DNA of 42,203 bases from Reticulitermes lucifugus. Taxonomy: Eukaryota > Arthropoda > Insecta > Blattodea > Rhinotermitidae. The stretch spans positions 1 through 42,203 of the forward strand of contig JAKCWW010004280.1 in NCBI GenBank assembly GCA_026260175.1. Direction: 5' to 3'. This document shows positions 1 through 11,353 of the stretch, piece by piece. Position numbers and translations under genes: made by a program. Within the stretch, counting starts at the first letter, position 1, and each line of letters begins with the position of its first letter. The notes under the pieces were generated by a model. It had not been told where the DNA came from and ran no database searches. It worked only from the letters and a program-made list of their open reading frames with translations.

Positions 1-75
1 GCACCCTGTGGAGAACTCGCTTTGGAAGAAGCTACGGACCTGTCGTAAGACAGACTACAGAATAAATGAATGAAT
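1..75 (+). mobile_element. 3' end of a non-LTR retrotransposon (RT C-terminus)
   Basis: The window starts inside the element. From position 3 the frame reads TLWRTRFGRSYGPVVRQTTE and then a TAA stop at 63-65. This is the C-terminal signature of an insect endonuclease/reverse-transcriptase ORF, recognised from memory. The stop is followed at once by an AATGAATGAAT-type simple repeat, the usual 3' tail of such elements. A second, longer and more decayed copy lies on the minus strand at 29527-30210 and shares this terminus almost base for base. The body lies upstream of the window, so activity cannot be judged. Confidence 0.75.
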
Positions 76-187
76 ATTGCCTGTTGTTGTTTATGCATGT
101 TGGTCATCTTTTGGAATTTTACACCGTGCAGTGTACTTGATTTTTCCAATTTTCGAAAGAACATGTGTATACATTTTCAGGGTGACC

Positions 188-220
188 GAGTTTGGGGGCA
201 GTATGGTACTCCGAAACGTC
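188..220 (+). repeat. Retroelement tail motif (GAAACGTC type), isolated
   Basis: The stretch contains GGCAGTATGGT followed by ACTCCGAAACGTC, the same arrangement found on the minus strand at 10590-10690. GAGT at its start can pair with ACTC just before the GAAA. The upstream CTGANGA box is not preserved. It is read as a worn copy of the tail family found throughout this window. Confidence 0.3.
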
Positions 221-1448
221 TGAAGACAAATACCAATGTTAAGTAAGCCACAAATAAATAAGTAAATAACATTGCTGTCTTGAGAGTGACGTGTTTCTTG
301 GTCAGCCTGTTGAAAAGAAGCTACAGGTTGCATAATAGAGTGCCCTGCCCTGAGATAGCCGGCCTTGGTATAATGCCGGCCCGGCTCTCATCTCGACGTT
401 TGTCATACATCATGTTACCTGTAACACAGGTACATAAATCAGCTTGCTCGATATAGCTGGCCATGTTGGTTTTAATTTCCATAATAATACATGTTATTAA
501 ATGTTTTATGATAATTGCCTTTGTACATAACTAATATGAAAGGAAGGACATTCGGACACGTGGTATTCCTACACTGTCAACACGTGGGTTAAAGTTTATG
601 TGTTCTTGTTCTAATTCATAACACACTGAGTTTAAATATTCTTATTTGCAATGGAGGAATGTGTCTCCTACGTGCTGAATACAAAATGTAAACTGTTAAA
701 GTATTCAGCGTTTTGGATCCTGTGTTAAATAAGCCTAGCCCGGGTCTATACCTGTTTTTTTGTTTTAGATTTCGGAGGGGCAATCCGTAACAGCTTTCCT
801 TGGTTATGCATATTAGTATATGACAAGTATTTCTTATAAAATTTATAGGACTATTCACATTCCTTTTTAGTCTTTTAACATGAGCCCAAGAGTGACATAT
901 TTGTGAATTTGTTAAAAAATGTAGCAGCCTTCTATAGAACACACGTACGGATGCCACACTGTAAAAACTATTTATGGTTTATCCATATGTAATACATTTT
1001 TATCTTGTTCTAAAACGTTGTATTGCAAGCCTGTTGATGGTCTTTTAAGACTGAAACAGTCACTGTTCTTGAATAAAGGCAGATAGTTGTTTCGGGCGAT
1101 ACACTAAAGGTTTGTTACGGAATGTTCACAAGAGCCTGGCATTGTAACCTGCCTTGATTTACTTGAATCCTGCCTAAATCCTTAAAACAGTATTTCTGTA
1201 ACATCCATTTTAATATTACGTACTATTTTTGCCTTGGTTTCCTTCAGGTTTTCCAACTAAAATTTTGTTTGTGTTACCACTTCCCTAATGGGTGCTATGC
1301 TAGTGCTTAGTACACATCTAGGCATGCAAAAAGTACCATATCGAAAAGTGTTTGAAGCGTAGACGAAATTGGAGGGCTGAATAATTTAATGTTGTTTACA
1401 GTTTAAAAGCCACTAGATTGACTTCCAGAACGTAAAGCTTAGTGCTTC
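221..1448. other. No gene recognised; GC-rich hairpin at 352-394
   Basis: No coding region or known repeat is seen here. The one structured spot is a GC-rich imperfect hairpin: GAGAT-AGCCGG (352-362) pairs with CCGGCT-CTC-ATCTC (381-394) around an 18-nt loop. GCCGGC also occurs twice, at about 358-363 and 375-380. It stands out in AT-rich surroundings. Confidence 0.5.
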
Positions 1449-1692
1449 TTAACCTTTTGAAGGCAAGTGATTATTTTATATACCACAAATTTCAACATTT
1501 AGGAATTCTACATTCTGTCCACGCAGTGCGTTTTTGTGTTTTCTGTGTATGTTAAAACAAAGAGCGATTATTTCCTTGTGCAGCATTAACTGATTGGTTT
1601 TTATAAACGAGAAGGGTTGTGTTTACTGCGCAGTACGAGCTGCATCTTTAAATATACGTAATTCACTCTACTTTTCCTTTTTAAAGGGTTAA
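1449..1692 (+). mobile_element. Complete piggyBac-like MITE, copy A
   Basis: A 236-bp element (1453-1688) is flanked on both sides by TTAA (1449-1452 and 1689-1692), the target-site duplication of the piggyBac superfamily. The ends are imperfect inverted repeats: CCTTTTGAAGG on the left, and CCCTTTAAAAAGG as the complement of the right end. The interior aligns by eye with copy B (10906-11138) over its whole length, including TTAACTGATTGGTTTTTATAA and GTGTTTACTGCGCAGTACG. There is no transposase, so it is non-autonomous. Assignment to piggyBac rests on the TTAA and CCCTTT ends only. Confidence 0.72.
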
Positions 1693-1774
1693 ATGCAGTC
1701 TTAATATTTTCAACCTAAGCATATATATAAGGTTGTTGTTTTGCGCGACATGAAACGCATAAGTGAGTGGAGGG

Positions 1775-1975
1775 ACAGCTCGACTCATTTTTAAGTTCGG
1801 TACTAGACGGTGATGAGTGGGCAGCTTCATTCCCTGGTTATTTTATGCCGAGAACAGAGCCCTTATTACCCTTTACAAGAAGGATGGGTGGGCCAAACAG
1901 CCAGTCTTGACGCTTTACAGAAGAGAAAAATCTCTTGCCTCCTGCCGGGAATCGAACCACGGTCCTTCGCATATA
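1775..1975 (-). mobile_element. tRNA-derived SINE-like fragment, 5'-truncated
   Basis: On the minus strand, a Pol III B-box-like GGTTCGATTCC (complement of 1948-1958) is followed by CGGCAGGAGGCAAGAGATTT. The same junction is found on the minus strand at about 13880-13920 (GGTTCAAATCC, then a GGCAGGGTCAAGAGATTT-type sequence), so the two belong to one family. Text down to about 1775 (CCCACTCATCACCGTCTAGTACCG on that strand, in part) resembles a stretch at 16410-16462 on the plus strand. No A box is visible upstream of the B box. Boundaries are approximate. Confidence 0.45.
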
Positions 1976-2246
1976 TTCAATTTAGCATTTTAAAATGTTT
2001 TTTTTTATTTCAAAGAACTACAATTTCTAGGCCTTTCTTCGGCATTATTTAAACGTTCCATTGTGAAAATTTTCCATTTTTTGACAGTGTGATGAAAGGT
2101 AATGTAATATTGCAGTTTGTTATACATATTTATGACAACTTTTTATTTTATATGTATTTATATTTCTTTTTCTTTTTCGTATTGGTACGTGCGTACTTCT
2201 TGTATGTTGAAAATATTATTTTCCAAAACTTAGTACCACACACGTC

Positions 2247-2280
2247 GTAATAATAATAATAATAATAATATAATAATAAT
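2247..2280. repeat. (TAA)n microsatellite with one interruption
   Basis: About eleven TAA units occur, broken once by a missing A. The sequence is seen directly and no gene is nearby. Confidence 0.9.
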
Positions 2281-2689
2281 CACCATGAAATATTGTTATA
2301 TTATTTCTGTTAAACGTAAAAGTAAAGTGCATTATTCTGAATGATTTTTCGCTATTATTTTCATGTTACATCATTTTTCAGACAAATCATTTTTTAAAAT
2401 AAAATAAGCTTAAACCATGGTTCCTTCATTCCAATCAGTCATAAACCTTTTAACCCAAAAGCCAATGCAGTCACGCTTCGGTTGCATAAAATGGTGTATT
2501 ATTTCGGTTTATAAATAAAAACTAGGGGTCCAAAATATGAAATAAAAACAAAATAAAAACATACAATAAACCAATCCATATTTTCTGGCTTCAAAATTCT
2601 GTACACGAGATAACGATACATGCATCACGAAACGAAGGAACGAGAACTGCATGAAGACGTGCAGACAGAAACGCGAAGGGAAGAATTTT

Positions 2690-3000
2690 ACGAAACTTCG
2701 TTGTAAATGATGATATTAAAATGAGTGACTAAGATACAGGTTCTGAAGGAGTGGATTGGAGTCACTGGCTCATCATGTGGCCAAGTGGCGGGGTCTTAGA
2801 AACGTGACAGATTGCTGTGTACTGCTTGCCACCACACGACTTAATACTCAGTCAGACAGTAACACTCATATTTACGAAACTGAGGACCTTAAACCTGGAG
2901 TGTGCAATAAAGTTTTGGTTCCATAAAATTTGGGGATATCACTGTGTACGAAACAGGATTCTGCTCCATGGATTTAGGTTGTTAGCTGAAGCACTGTAAT
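2690..3000 (+). pseudogene. Decayed RT C-terminal/3' tail, second non-LTR family
   Basis: The frame reads DDIKMSD, stop, DTGSEGVDWSHW, which matches the pattern of the better-preserved copies at 20345-20700 and 38985-39265 (EDNIK...DLKE...DWIH). Near 2917-2965 it shares GGTTCCATAAAAT and GGATTCTGCTCCATGG with those copies. The middle is not clearly alignable and may carry an insertion. It is decayed, with in-frame stops. Confidence 0.4.
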
Positions 3001-3309
3001 AAGCATGATTTGTGTAATACAACTCAATTAAAATATTATTTGTTTGTTGACTCAGCAGTTTAATAGGCAATTAAAGAGATTACAACAAGATGTCTATTTG
3101 ATGGTTGATTTGTTAAATATTTTGTTTGAACTTTAGGGTCCATTTGTTTGAAAATAACGCCCAACCAGAACAAAATTACTTTTGTCTGAATTTAAAGTAC
3201 ATTTTAGTATATTGGACTCGTTTTGCAAATGTCGAAGAAAATTTCTTCACGGGATATATTTCGTTGTCTTTAACACACCACACAAGATTAAGTCAAGTTT
3301 CAATAGGCT

Positions 3310-3720
3310 AATTTTTAGGCGCGTTCGCAAAATTGCGAAAAACTACTATTAGCTTCGTCATGCCTGCCTTTCTGTCCGTCTGTCTTTCTCTCTCTCCGTC
3401 CGTTCGTCCGTATGGAACAACTCGGCTCCCAGTGGACGGATTTTCATGAAATTTGATATTTCAGTATTTTTCAAAACTGCCCAGAAAATGCAAGTTTTAT
3501 TAAAATCTGACAAGAATAACGGGTACTTTACATGAAGACCTACGTACACATGATAATATCTCGCTGAATTATTCTTAGAACAAGAAATATTTCAGAAAAA
3601 AGGCGTAAAGAAAATCAAAACACCCATTTTATATTCAACTTTTTCCGAAAATCGTGCCGTTTATGAGATAATGTGGTACAGCTAGACAGGCCACAGATGA
3701 CAATATAATAGGCGCATGGA
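3310..3720. repeat. Divergent interspersed repeat with GTCC/GTCT-rich block
   Basis: A pyrimidine-rich CTGTCCGTCTGTCT tract (3367-3411) is followed by GGACGGATTTTCATGAAATTT. A related pairing of a GTGTATCTGTGG tract with TTTTCATAAAATTTGGTGTG occurs at 25690-25770. This looks like an old interspersed repeat. I cannot name its class or its ends. Confidence 0.3.
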
Positions 3721-6204
3721 CTTTGTATGCTGGATAACTAAGGCTACAGACACACACTCAGAATATGTAGTACTTATTGCTTTTCCACGGCAACAATGGT
3801 TTCGCTAACGCGCCTCAATGTTACGTTTATACGCACATTGCCTGTCTTGTTTTGATAAAATTTGACGGACTAACGTCGGAAAACACTATACTGGACTGTA
3901 CTATGGTAATGCCAGTAAACGGGTAAGGTGATTGGTTAACTAGAATCCTGGCTATATGAAGTACGTATACATGCAGACTAATATAACGGTATCATAATAC
4001 ATGATGTTCTGGTTGCGATGGTCTCTCTGAAAGCCAGCCGTAAGACTTAAGAATTTATATTTCTTTTCTTTTATTGCTTTGAAGATAGTGGTGTTCGCTA
4101 GATAATTAGATATTTATCGGTAGCAATCAAAAGGGGCGATAATTAAAGAGTATCTGCAATTGTAGCACAAAAACGTGTGGCTAACAAATGCACATAAATA
4201 ACTCAATCGATCCAGTGTGATGTGCGTAAGGAGCAAAAAGAGAGAGAAGATTAAACGCATGGTGATTTTCTTTTGTCTTGTAATTTTTTTAATTACCGCG
4301 CAAATTGCAAGCGAGGGGAAGTATTTTTAATTCGTTTTGCTTTCGCATCTATGGATGTTATGTAGCAAGCTTCTTGACGCAAGGGGTTGGGGTTGCTTTG
4401 TAACAGACGTTGAAAGTTTATCAGCAGTAAATTCTCTTAATTAAAAAGTCTGGACATTTTTAAAACCTTTTACTATTTCTCTTTTTTTTTTTCTTTTTAA
4501 AACACTCCTTTCTCTCCCTTTCTGTCTTAATGTACCTCACCCCGCCCAATGTGTTCACTCACCCCTCCGTCTTGTTGATTTTTGGGGACCACCGAGCACC
4601 AATATGCAAATTCACCCCAGTGCAATATTTGACCTTGTTGATTTCGAGTCCGCTACCTCTGCATGCTGCTGGACATTTCCTTTAAACATGTATATTTTTT
4701 GTCACGAAATTAATAATGTCAAGCCCTTCCAGTTTCAAGTGGGAAAATCCTTACACTCTTTCGCAGAGTACCCCCCACACCTTGAGACTGTCACATGTTT
4801 CTTCAAACCTGCCTAAGGTAACTGCATGTTTTGTGCGAAATTCTCCATATCCTCCTCCAAATCCGTGATCAATCGCATAAAATTTGACAACGGTCCGCTC
4901 AGTTAATCTCTCAGAGCGAGTTTCACTGATCCCTATTAGGTTCTGAAATTTCAAGCAGGATAAGTAACTGTATAGGCATAATTTGATTCATAATTTATTT
5001 GTGACATAGACAGGAAAATTCCACCAAAACGTTGGGAGAACAAATGGCTATATCTTATGGAAAGCTAACACAGCCGGTATGTTTAGAATAACTGTGTCAT
5101 ATCTATCAAATTTCAAAGTTGTGTAGAGAAAACTTCACAGGTTTTAAAGTAACAATATTCAGATTTCAAAAAGTAATTTGTTTTATTAACATTTCGAAAA
5201 GATTCTTTTCAACCAATTACAGAATTCCTTTATAAGATTTTTTGTTTTTACTTATTTAATCGGGTAGTAGTATTTTTAAGCAGTGAAATTGAAAATCGTT
5301 CATCGGTAGGCTCAGGTTCTGTGCTTCTGCTTTCTCCTGTCAGTTCCTTAACGAAAATTCCCGCCTGCTGTATTTCATATTAAGGACTTCCCACAGACAA
5401 AATACTTCGACAATGGAAAATAAAGCTTGAATAATTTTTTTCTTTGTATTGAAATAAAATTTATTTTAGAAAATAATATTTTCACCTATACGTTATTCGT
5501 GTTAGATGCCAAATATGCTTTTTTTCAATGAACTTCACAGTTGTATTTCATTTTAATTACATAATTAACAGTGTATCTAATAACAGTCTGCATTACACAA
5601 GTTATGTCTTCTCCCACATCTCCCATGAAAGTAACCGGTTTCTCTACAAACAGTATTCAGCAGAAACAGGGCATTATGGTTGCAAGATCATCTTCAGGTA
5701 TCTGTCTATAAAATTTATATGGCCGAGATTTCTCAGTGAATAAAATTTTTGGCTGGTTTAGTGTCTAATTTAGAATATCTAAAATAGGTTATAATGATGG
5801 GTACTCGAATATGTTGTAATTATTTAATAGAGCAATTAAATCCACCTACCTATCCGCCGATTTCCAATATCAGATTTCATATAACCATGGTGTTTTACTA
5901 GGGGGTCAGTCCGGAAACTACTTGGTCGTAACACATACAGGTTTTGAAGTAACACCAGACGGTAAATACACTTACCACTGTGCTTTTAAACTGTTAATAT
6001 TGACATAGTACAAAATAAAATATTTCGGAAGCCGAGGTAAGGAACTCTTTGGCCGTTGCCCCGAGCAGGAACATTGACAAACAGGAGCAAGACGTTGCTC
6101 GTTATGATCACACAGTGAAGTCATACAGTCATATTTTTCTACCCCAAAACGAGTGGTGTCATATGGCGACACCATAGGGCTCTGTGGCACCATGTCGAAG
6201 AGAA
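3721..6204. other. No feature recognised
   Basis: AT-rich sequence. Short open frames here (for example 4604-4816 and 5528-5743) have no recognisable domain, no clear splice structure and AT-driven composition, so they are not called. Confidence 0.5.
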
Positions 6205-6645
6205 ACATGGAGCCAAAAGGACAGAACAGAAAGGAAATAAATAGGATACAAAAGAAAAGGATACGAATACAAGAAAAAAGTGTCGACGATTATACCATAC
6301 ATGTTAAAGGAGGGTTCTCACTAATTAAAAAGTGTGAGGAGCTTTTTGGATGCAATTTGTTTACTGCAATACTAAAGGAACTGGGAGCACTCGGTTCAGA
6401 GTTTTACCCCTCCTCCCTCCTACTGACCCCACTTCCCCTCCTCACCTTGACTACTTTTTATTCCTACTGCGTGTTAGCCATTTGTTCGTTTTGTGTTCTT
6501 TCGGACTCCCCCTTCTTCTCGCCCACCCCAGCCCTCTCTCGTTTCACTCTTTAATTTTTTCCTTCCTTCTCTTCTTTCATTTTATTTTCCCTTCACTCTT
6601 TGTCCCCTTGTCTTATTCCGTCTTTTTATTTTTTTTTCAAGTTTT
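6205..6645. other. Purine-rich then pyrimidine-rich asymmetric block
   Basis: The plus strand is strongly A/G-rich at about 6205-6290 and then strongly C/T-rich at about 6405-6640, ending in a T-run and CAAGTTTTAG. This composition produces open frames of up to 133 codons (6153-6554), whose translation is Ser/Leu/Phe/Pro-rich low complexity in the second half. I do not regard these as genes. The two halves are roughly complementary in composition and could pair as a long R/Y fold. Confidence 0.5.
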
Positions 6646-6679
6646 AGCGTACTGACTTTTCATTGCTTCGGGCGCTAAT

Positions 6680-9330
6680 GGTGTGTTAAATGCCTTAAAA
6701 ACATCTGTCTCCTCGCAAGCGAACATGGCGACGGGCACGAGAGAGCCTGTGATATAAATGAATCCAACCAGAAGAACAAAAAGGAAATCGGGAGATGAGG
6801 GAATATACAGAAATAAAAAGAAAGTAGATTTTTGTCTTTCTTATCCCATCCTAATTTATCTTATTTTTTATTACCATTTCTAGTAAATGTTTGAGGAACT
6901 ATTTCTTCCTTACCCTGTTATTTTTGTACGGTCGCTTGTCTTTCATTATCTTCAATTTTCCTCAGAGTAGTTTGAGTTCAATTGAAAGCATTTTACATTC
7001 TCTCTTAAGACAGAACTTTAGTTTCAGAGTCGCTGCTGCATTACAAATTGCTTGAAGTGTATGGAACCATACATACATAGGTCTATGTTATATCAGCTGG
7101 GTGTGAAATAATACACTTGTCATATCTCTCTGATGAAATCAAGGAAATCCTTTGAAAAACGTAAGGCATATTTGGAGGTTTGCGTAGAGAACACGTGGTA
7201 TATTATTATTCTTTGAAGGTAAGTGGCTAAATAAAGCAAAATAGTGTAGATTGGAATAATAAAATAATTAATATAGAATGGACTACCACTATGATGACCC
7301 GGTGTTGATTCTTTAGTAGTCCCTAGAATCATGTACAAGTTTTGAATTTAATAAGTTATAAATAATAAATAACAATAATTTGCCTCGATTTTAATTGCTG
7401 GCATTACAGGTATTTCGGTCGCACAATTTATGTTAGTCCTAGTCCAATAACTTTTAAAGTTTATACATTTTTATAATTTTGCCTTTCAAATTTAAACCGT
7501 ATTTTTAAGACAGAGTGCCGACAAGAATATCGGAAAGCAGTATTGCAGTACCATGACTATTCCCCTTACTTAATAGTCTGAAACTAAACTGTACTACTGA
7601 AATCGTGATAGGAAATCTTCCACCAAATGTCAGGTTACTCAACACATCAAGAAATTGCCGTTTTTATGGTACCCGCATCTTCATTTGAAATTGGTCCTAT
7701 TATGATTCACAAGAATTTTGGTCCAGCCCTTTACATCCAGTTACCCAGGATGTATTTAAACGTTATCCTCCCACATGTGCGTAAATCTCCAGTTGTGCTT
7801 TGTAATGAGCTTATTCCATAAAAACGTTGTATCAGTCGCTCATTTTTTAAGTTCGTGCTACATGTACCATCCGTTTCGTAATTCTTGACTTAATCGCTTT
7901 TCGAGTATGAAGTGAAGAGTGAAAATTACGAAATCCTGCCTGCTATTCTTGCTCTTCACGTAATAGTTGCTTGCCCTTAGATGCAGTTATCAGTGCACTG
8001 TTCTCAACACCCTCAGTCCTCTACTCTTCGTAAGAGCGACAGACCGTAATACATACCCGTACAAAACAACAAATAAAATTATTTTGTGTATTTAAATCTG
8101 CCCTTTAACTGGATGAAAGCAAATATTTCTTGAATTAGCGAGTAAAAGGGAAACCATTTAAAAATTGCGGCCACATTACAAAGTAAAGATGAAATAAAGC
8201 ATAACATATTGGCTATTGAGAACAGATATATTGATTCAGTCACTATTCGAATCATGCACAGAAATTTATTGCAGCTTCCTGCATGTAAACTTTTGATGTG
8301 CTACTGTCTGCTGTATGTCATTACTTCCTAAATAAATTACAAGGATGATAACATTGATCTGATTTTATGAATATTAACACACCTCATTTACATTCGAGTC
8401 AAGGCAGGCACTGGAAGTATCCTAGTTTAGGCTTTCTGTGATTTTACTCAGTTTTTTCAGACTAAAACCGAAAATTTACTCATAAATAGGCCACGACTGC
8501 TTCCTTTCCTATCATTCCATGGAACCTTTAATAATCGCCTGCACTTCTAACTCCACCTAAGCATTTGATAACAACACGTTAAGTTGTTATTGATTACTAC
8601 TTGGTTATTTAACAATGCTGTTTCGTCTAAGACGATTATTAGAAAACATTGAAGTGGAGGGCAAGGAACGTGATTGGATGCGGTATCGAAACGAACAGAT
8701 CGAGTTCTGATTACAGATGCTATTTGCCTGGAAAAGACTGAAAATTTCACGGAAATACAGTCTTAAGGCTACGTTAACCTTCTTGATGTTACATAACGTA
8801 AGGCGTTTTATTACAATTTGAAATAAATAGCCTACTTCTTGTGTAATAACACAGCACAGCAAATTTGTTTTTCCTTCCTTAAATTAGTTTTTAAAAAATA
8901 AGGTACGCTGATCTAAAAAGTTTTAGTAATTAAAGAAGTTGTAAAAACACACGCGGAATTCATGCGTTTTTTTTAACTTCTATTTTTATGTAACATAAAT
9001 GATCATGCGTACCACTTTTACGTATTTGAGGTCGGTTCCACTTAAATGTGAATAAAACTGTATTCTCTAAGGGAAAGTATTTTCGAGTTATCCTCGATAA
9101 ATTTGTGAGAACATCAAGAAAGGATACAAAATTTAAAATCGCGAAGTTTGAGCAGAAAGTTCAGCATAAGTAACAAAACTGCACAGTTTAGCATCAAGAT
9201 TTTGAATCAGAACTAATTTATCGATTATAGTTTTTACTAAGTTTCCACAATGTTTTCTCTATGTGTGAATTTTGAGATTTTTAAGTAGCTTATACATGTG
9301 GCGTGTCTGTATTGTTGACAGTACGTGTTC
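6680..9330. other. No feature recognised
   Basis: AT-rich DNA with scattered A/T runs. The 64-codon frame at 7627-7821 and the 85-codon frame at 8605-8862 show no family signature. An AAG/GTAAGT donor-like string near 7215 has no supporting exon. Confidence 0.5.
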
Positions 9331-9334
9331 TGAT

Positions 9335-9390
9335 GCATGACGCAGGGCTCGAACCTGATCCACGTGTGTGGCAAGTCTACTATTCATCAG
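9335..9390 (-). repeat. tRNA-like (B-box) fragment
   Basis: On the minus strand, GGTTCGAGCCC (complement of 9345-9355) sits after a CACACACGTGGATCA arm, which looks like a tRNA T-loop region. No complete cloverleaf or A box can be assembled, so this is probably the remnant of another tRNA-derived SINE. Confidence 0.35.
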
Positions 9391-10062
9391 ATAATTAAAT
9401 TGGATTAGGTAATTTCACAACTCAAATAACCCATTTTCATGAGAAAATTGTATTTCCCCCTGAATTCGTCACACATTTTACTCTTAACAACACTCGTGTC
9501 AAATAATTATGTTCGCATACAATACTGAACTTTCCATGTAACTACAGTGCAATCTATTTCTCCCAATTTAATTTGGCTTTCTATCCTTTGTTAAGATCGT
9601 TTAGATGTTGACACGTATACTTGGACGTTGTGACAGGCAGAATAGCAACACGCGCTACGTCACGAATGAATTTGCTTCCTGAATTGTAAAATCCTTGTGT
9701 ACCAATTTCTTTTTATTTTTGGAGTGAGGGAAATAATCACCCTGTCACCGAATGAAATAGAAACATGTGAGTGGGATCCGTGCAGGAAAACAAGACAGGT
9801 GTAGAGGGTTGGCCGTCTTTCTAGCGACCCCTCTTATTTATTTGCATTTATTCTTTTTAATACAAGATGAAAGTGTAAATATATTATCTTATTATTTTTG
9901 CAATAAGGACAGTTGTTAGGCCCAGGTTTTAATTGTTTGTATGGAATTGAAATATTGCGTTTCAATTAAACCCCCAAAATATATTACCGTGGCTCCCATA
10001 CGGTCTAAACTTTTTTAAAAAATTATTACTTCTTTTCATGCAAGTTCCCTTCCTAAACAATT

Positions 10063-10548
10063 ATGTCATTCAGACAGTACCAGGATGCATGTTGTAGATG
10101 ATGTAACTAATCAATGTTAATAAAGTTCTTTTAATAATAATAATAAAAAGTTTGGTAGTGTTTTTCAAAGTTTTCACTACTTTTACGAATCTCTGAACAA
10201 CTACGGAGATCCCGGGATTCAACTCCGACGCTTGAGGCGATCAGAACATTTGGTGACAGGAACAACTACTGTACCAGGATGTATGTTGTAGATGATGTAA
10301 CTAATCAATGTTAATAAAGTTCTTTTAATAATAATAATAAAAAGCTTGGTAGTGTTTTTCAAAGTTTTCACTACTTTTACGAATCTCTGAACAACTACGG
10401 AGATCCCGGGATTCAACTCCGACGCTTGAGGCGATCAGAACATTTGGTGACAGGAACAACTACTGTACCAGGATGTATGTTGTAGATGATGTAACTAATC
10501 AATGTTAATAAAGTTCTTTTAATAATTAATAATGTCATTCAGAAAGTA
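10063..10548. repeat. 194-bp tandem array inside a 17-bp target-site duplication
   Basis: One unit of 194 bp occurs head to tail: the landmark CAGGATG recurs at 10081, 10275 and 10469. The first unit is only the last part (10080 to about 10146), followed by two complete units ending near 10340 and 10531. Every unit ends in AATAAAGTTCTTTTAATAAT, that is, an AATAAA signal and then a short TAA-type tail. The array is bracketed by ATGTCATTCAGACAGTA (10063-10079) and ATGTCATTCAGAAAGTA (10532-10548), a 16/17 match. The flanking duplication and 3' tails indicate retrotransposition of an already multimeric, 5'-truncated unit, rather than later slippage. The family is unknown. A short open frame runs through each unit (for example FYESLNNYGDPGIQLRR) but has no recognised homologue. 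Confidence 0.8.
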
Positions 10549-10589
10549 TTTATACTGTAAAAGTCTGGACGTTTTCATGGTGGTGTGTT

Positions 10590-10704
10590 TGAGGACTCCC
10601 TTCTTCAGGGGTATGAAGCTACAACATTAGGTAATCTGTTCCCGACGTTTCGAAGGACCATACTGCCTTTATCTTAAAGGGTCTAGAAGTGTGTGTTTCT
10701 AGAC
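10590..10704 (-). repeat. Retroelement tail motif (GAAACGTC type)
   Basis: Minus-strand order: CCC, TTTAAGA, a short arm AAAGG, the loop CAGTATGGT, the arm CCTTC, then GAAACGTC and GGG. CCC before the box can pair with GGG after GAAACGTC, and AAGG with CCTT. This is one of the better-folding examples of the hammerhead-like core. It is preceded (10681-10704 on the plus strand) by a perfect 8-bp stem, GTCTAGAA/TTCTAGAC. Confidence 0.45.
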
Positions 10705-10905
10705 TGCGCAGACATAAAGCAGGGGTAAGCGGGGTAGGTCGGTCCGATTTCACAGGAAGAACGTCTGTTTCTCGGCCTGAATCCGGATTTGCAGAGTCAA
10801 CAGAAATGATGTAGGTGCATGTAAACATTTTAAACACTAAATTTAATATTATACATTTCCCGCGCAGTAGCTATGCAAGATTGTATTTATTACAAACTGC
10901 CCCAT

Positions 10906-11138
10906 TTAACCTTTTAAAGGCTAGCGGTTACTTTACTTACCACCAGGTTTAAAATTCAGACTTTCTACATAGTGCTGACAATGCGCTGCTTGTTTAATAC
11001 GGATGTCAGAACAAACAGCAACTTTCCTTATACATCATTAATTGATTGCTTTTTATAACCGCAGTGGAGAGTGTTTACTGTGCGGTACGCACTGAGTCCT
11101 TATATAAGATAGATCTCGCTTCGTCTTTAAAGGGTTAA
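10906..11138 (+). mobile_element. Complete piggyBac-like MITE, copy B
   Basis: A 225-bp element (10910-11134) lies between TTAA at 10906-10909 and TTAA at 11135-11138. The ends are CCTTTTAAAGG and, as the complement of the right end, CCCTTTAAAGACG. The interior is homologous to copy A, with shared TACCACCAGG near the left end (seen also in the copies at 24656 and 26915), the ATTGATTGCTTTTTATAA block and the TGTTTACTGTGCGGTACG block. Non-coding and non-autonomous. Confidence 0.75.
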
Positions 11139-11353
11139 CATATATGACATATTGACGAATTTATACCAACAAATGCACACAGACATACAATGCCAATGGT
11201 TTCTTTTATCAATAGCTTTCCCCAAAAATGCAAAAATGCACGGTAAATGCAACGTAAAATATATAACATATATTATTAAACTACTACGGACGCTATGGAA
11301 TCTTAGCAAGTGACAGAATCGTTAAGTACACCACAACACCATCAACTGCATCA

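Noticed and set aside
6153..6554. 133-codon open frame on the plus strand
   Set aside because: Its length comes from purine-rich and then pyrimidine-rich composition; the second half is Ser/Leu/Pro/Phe low complexity, and neighbouring frames are open in the same region.
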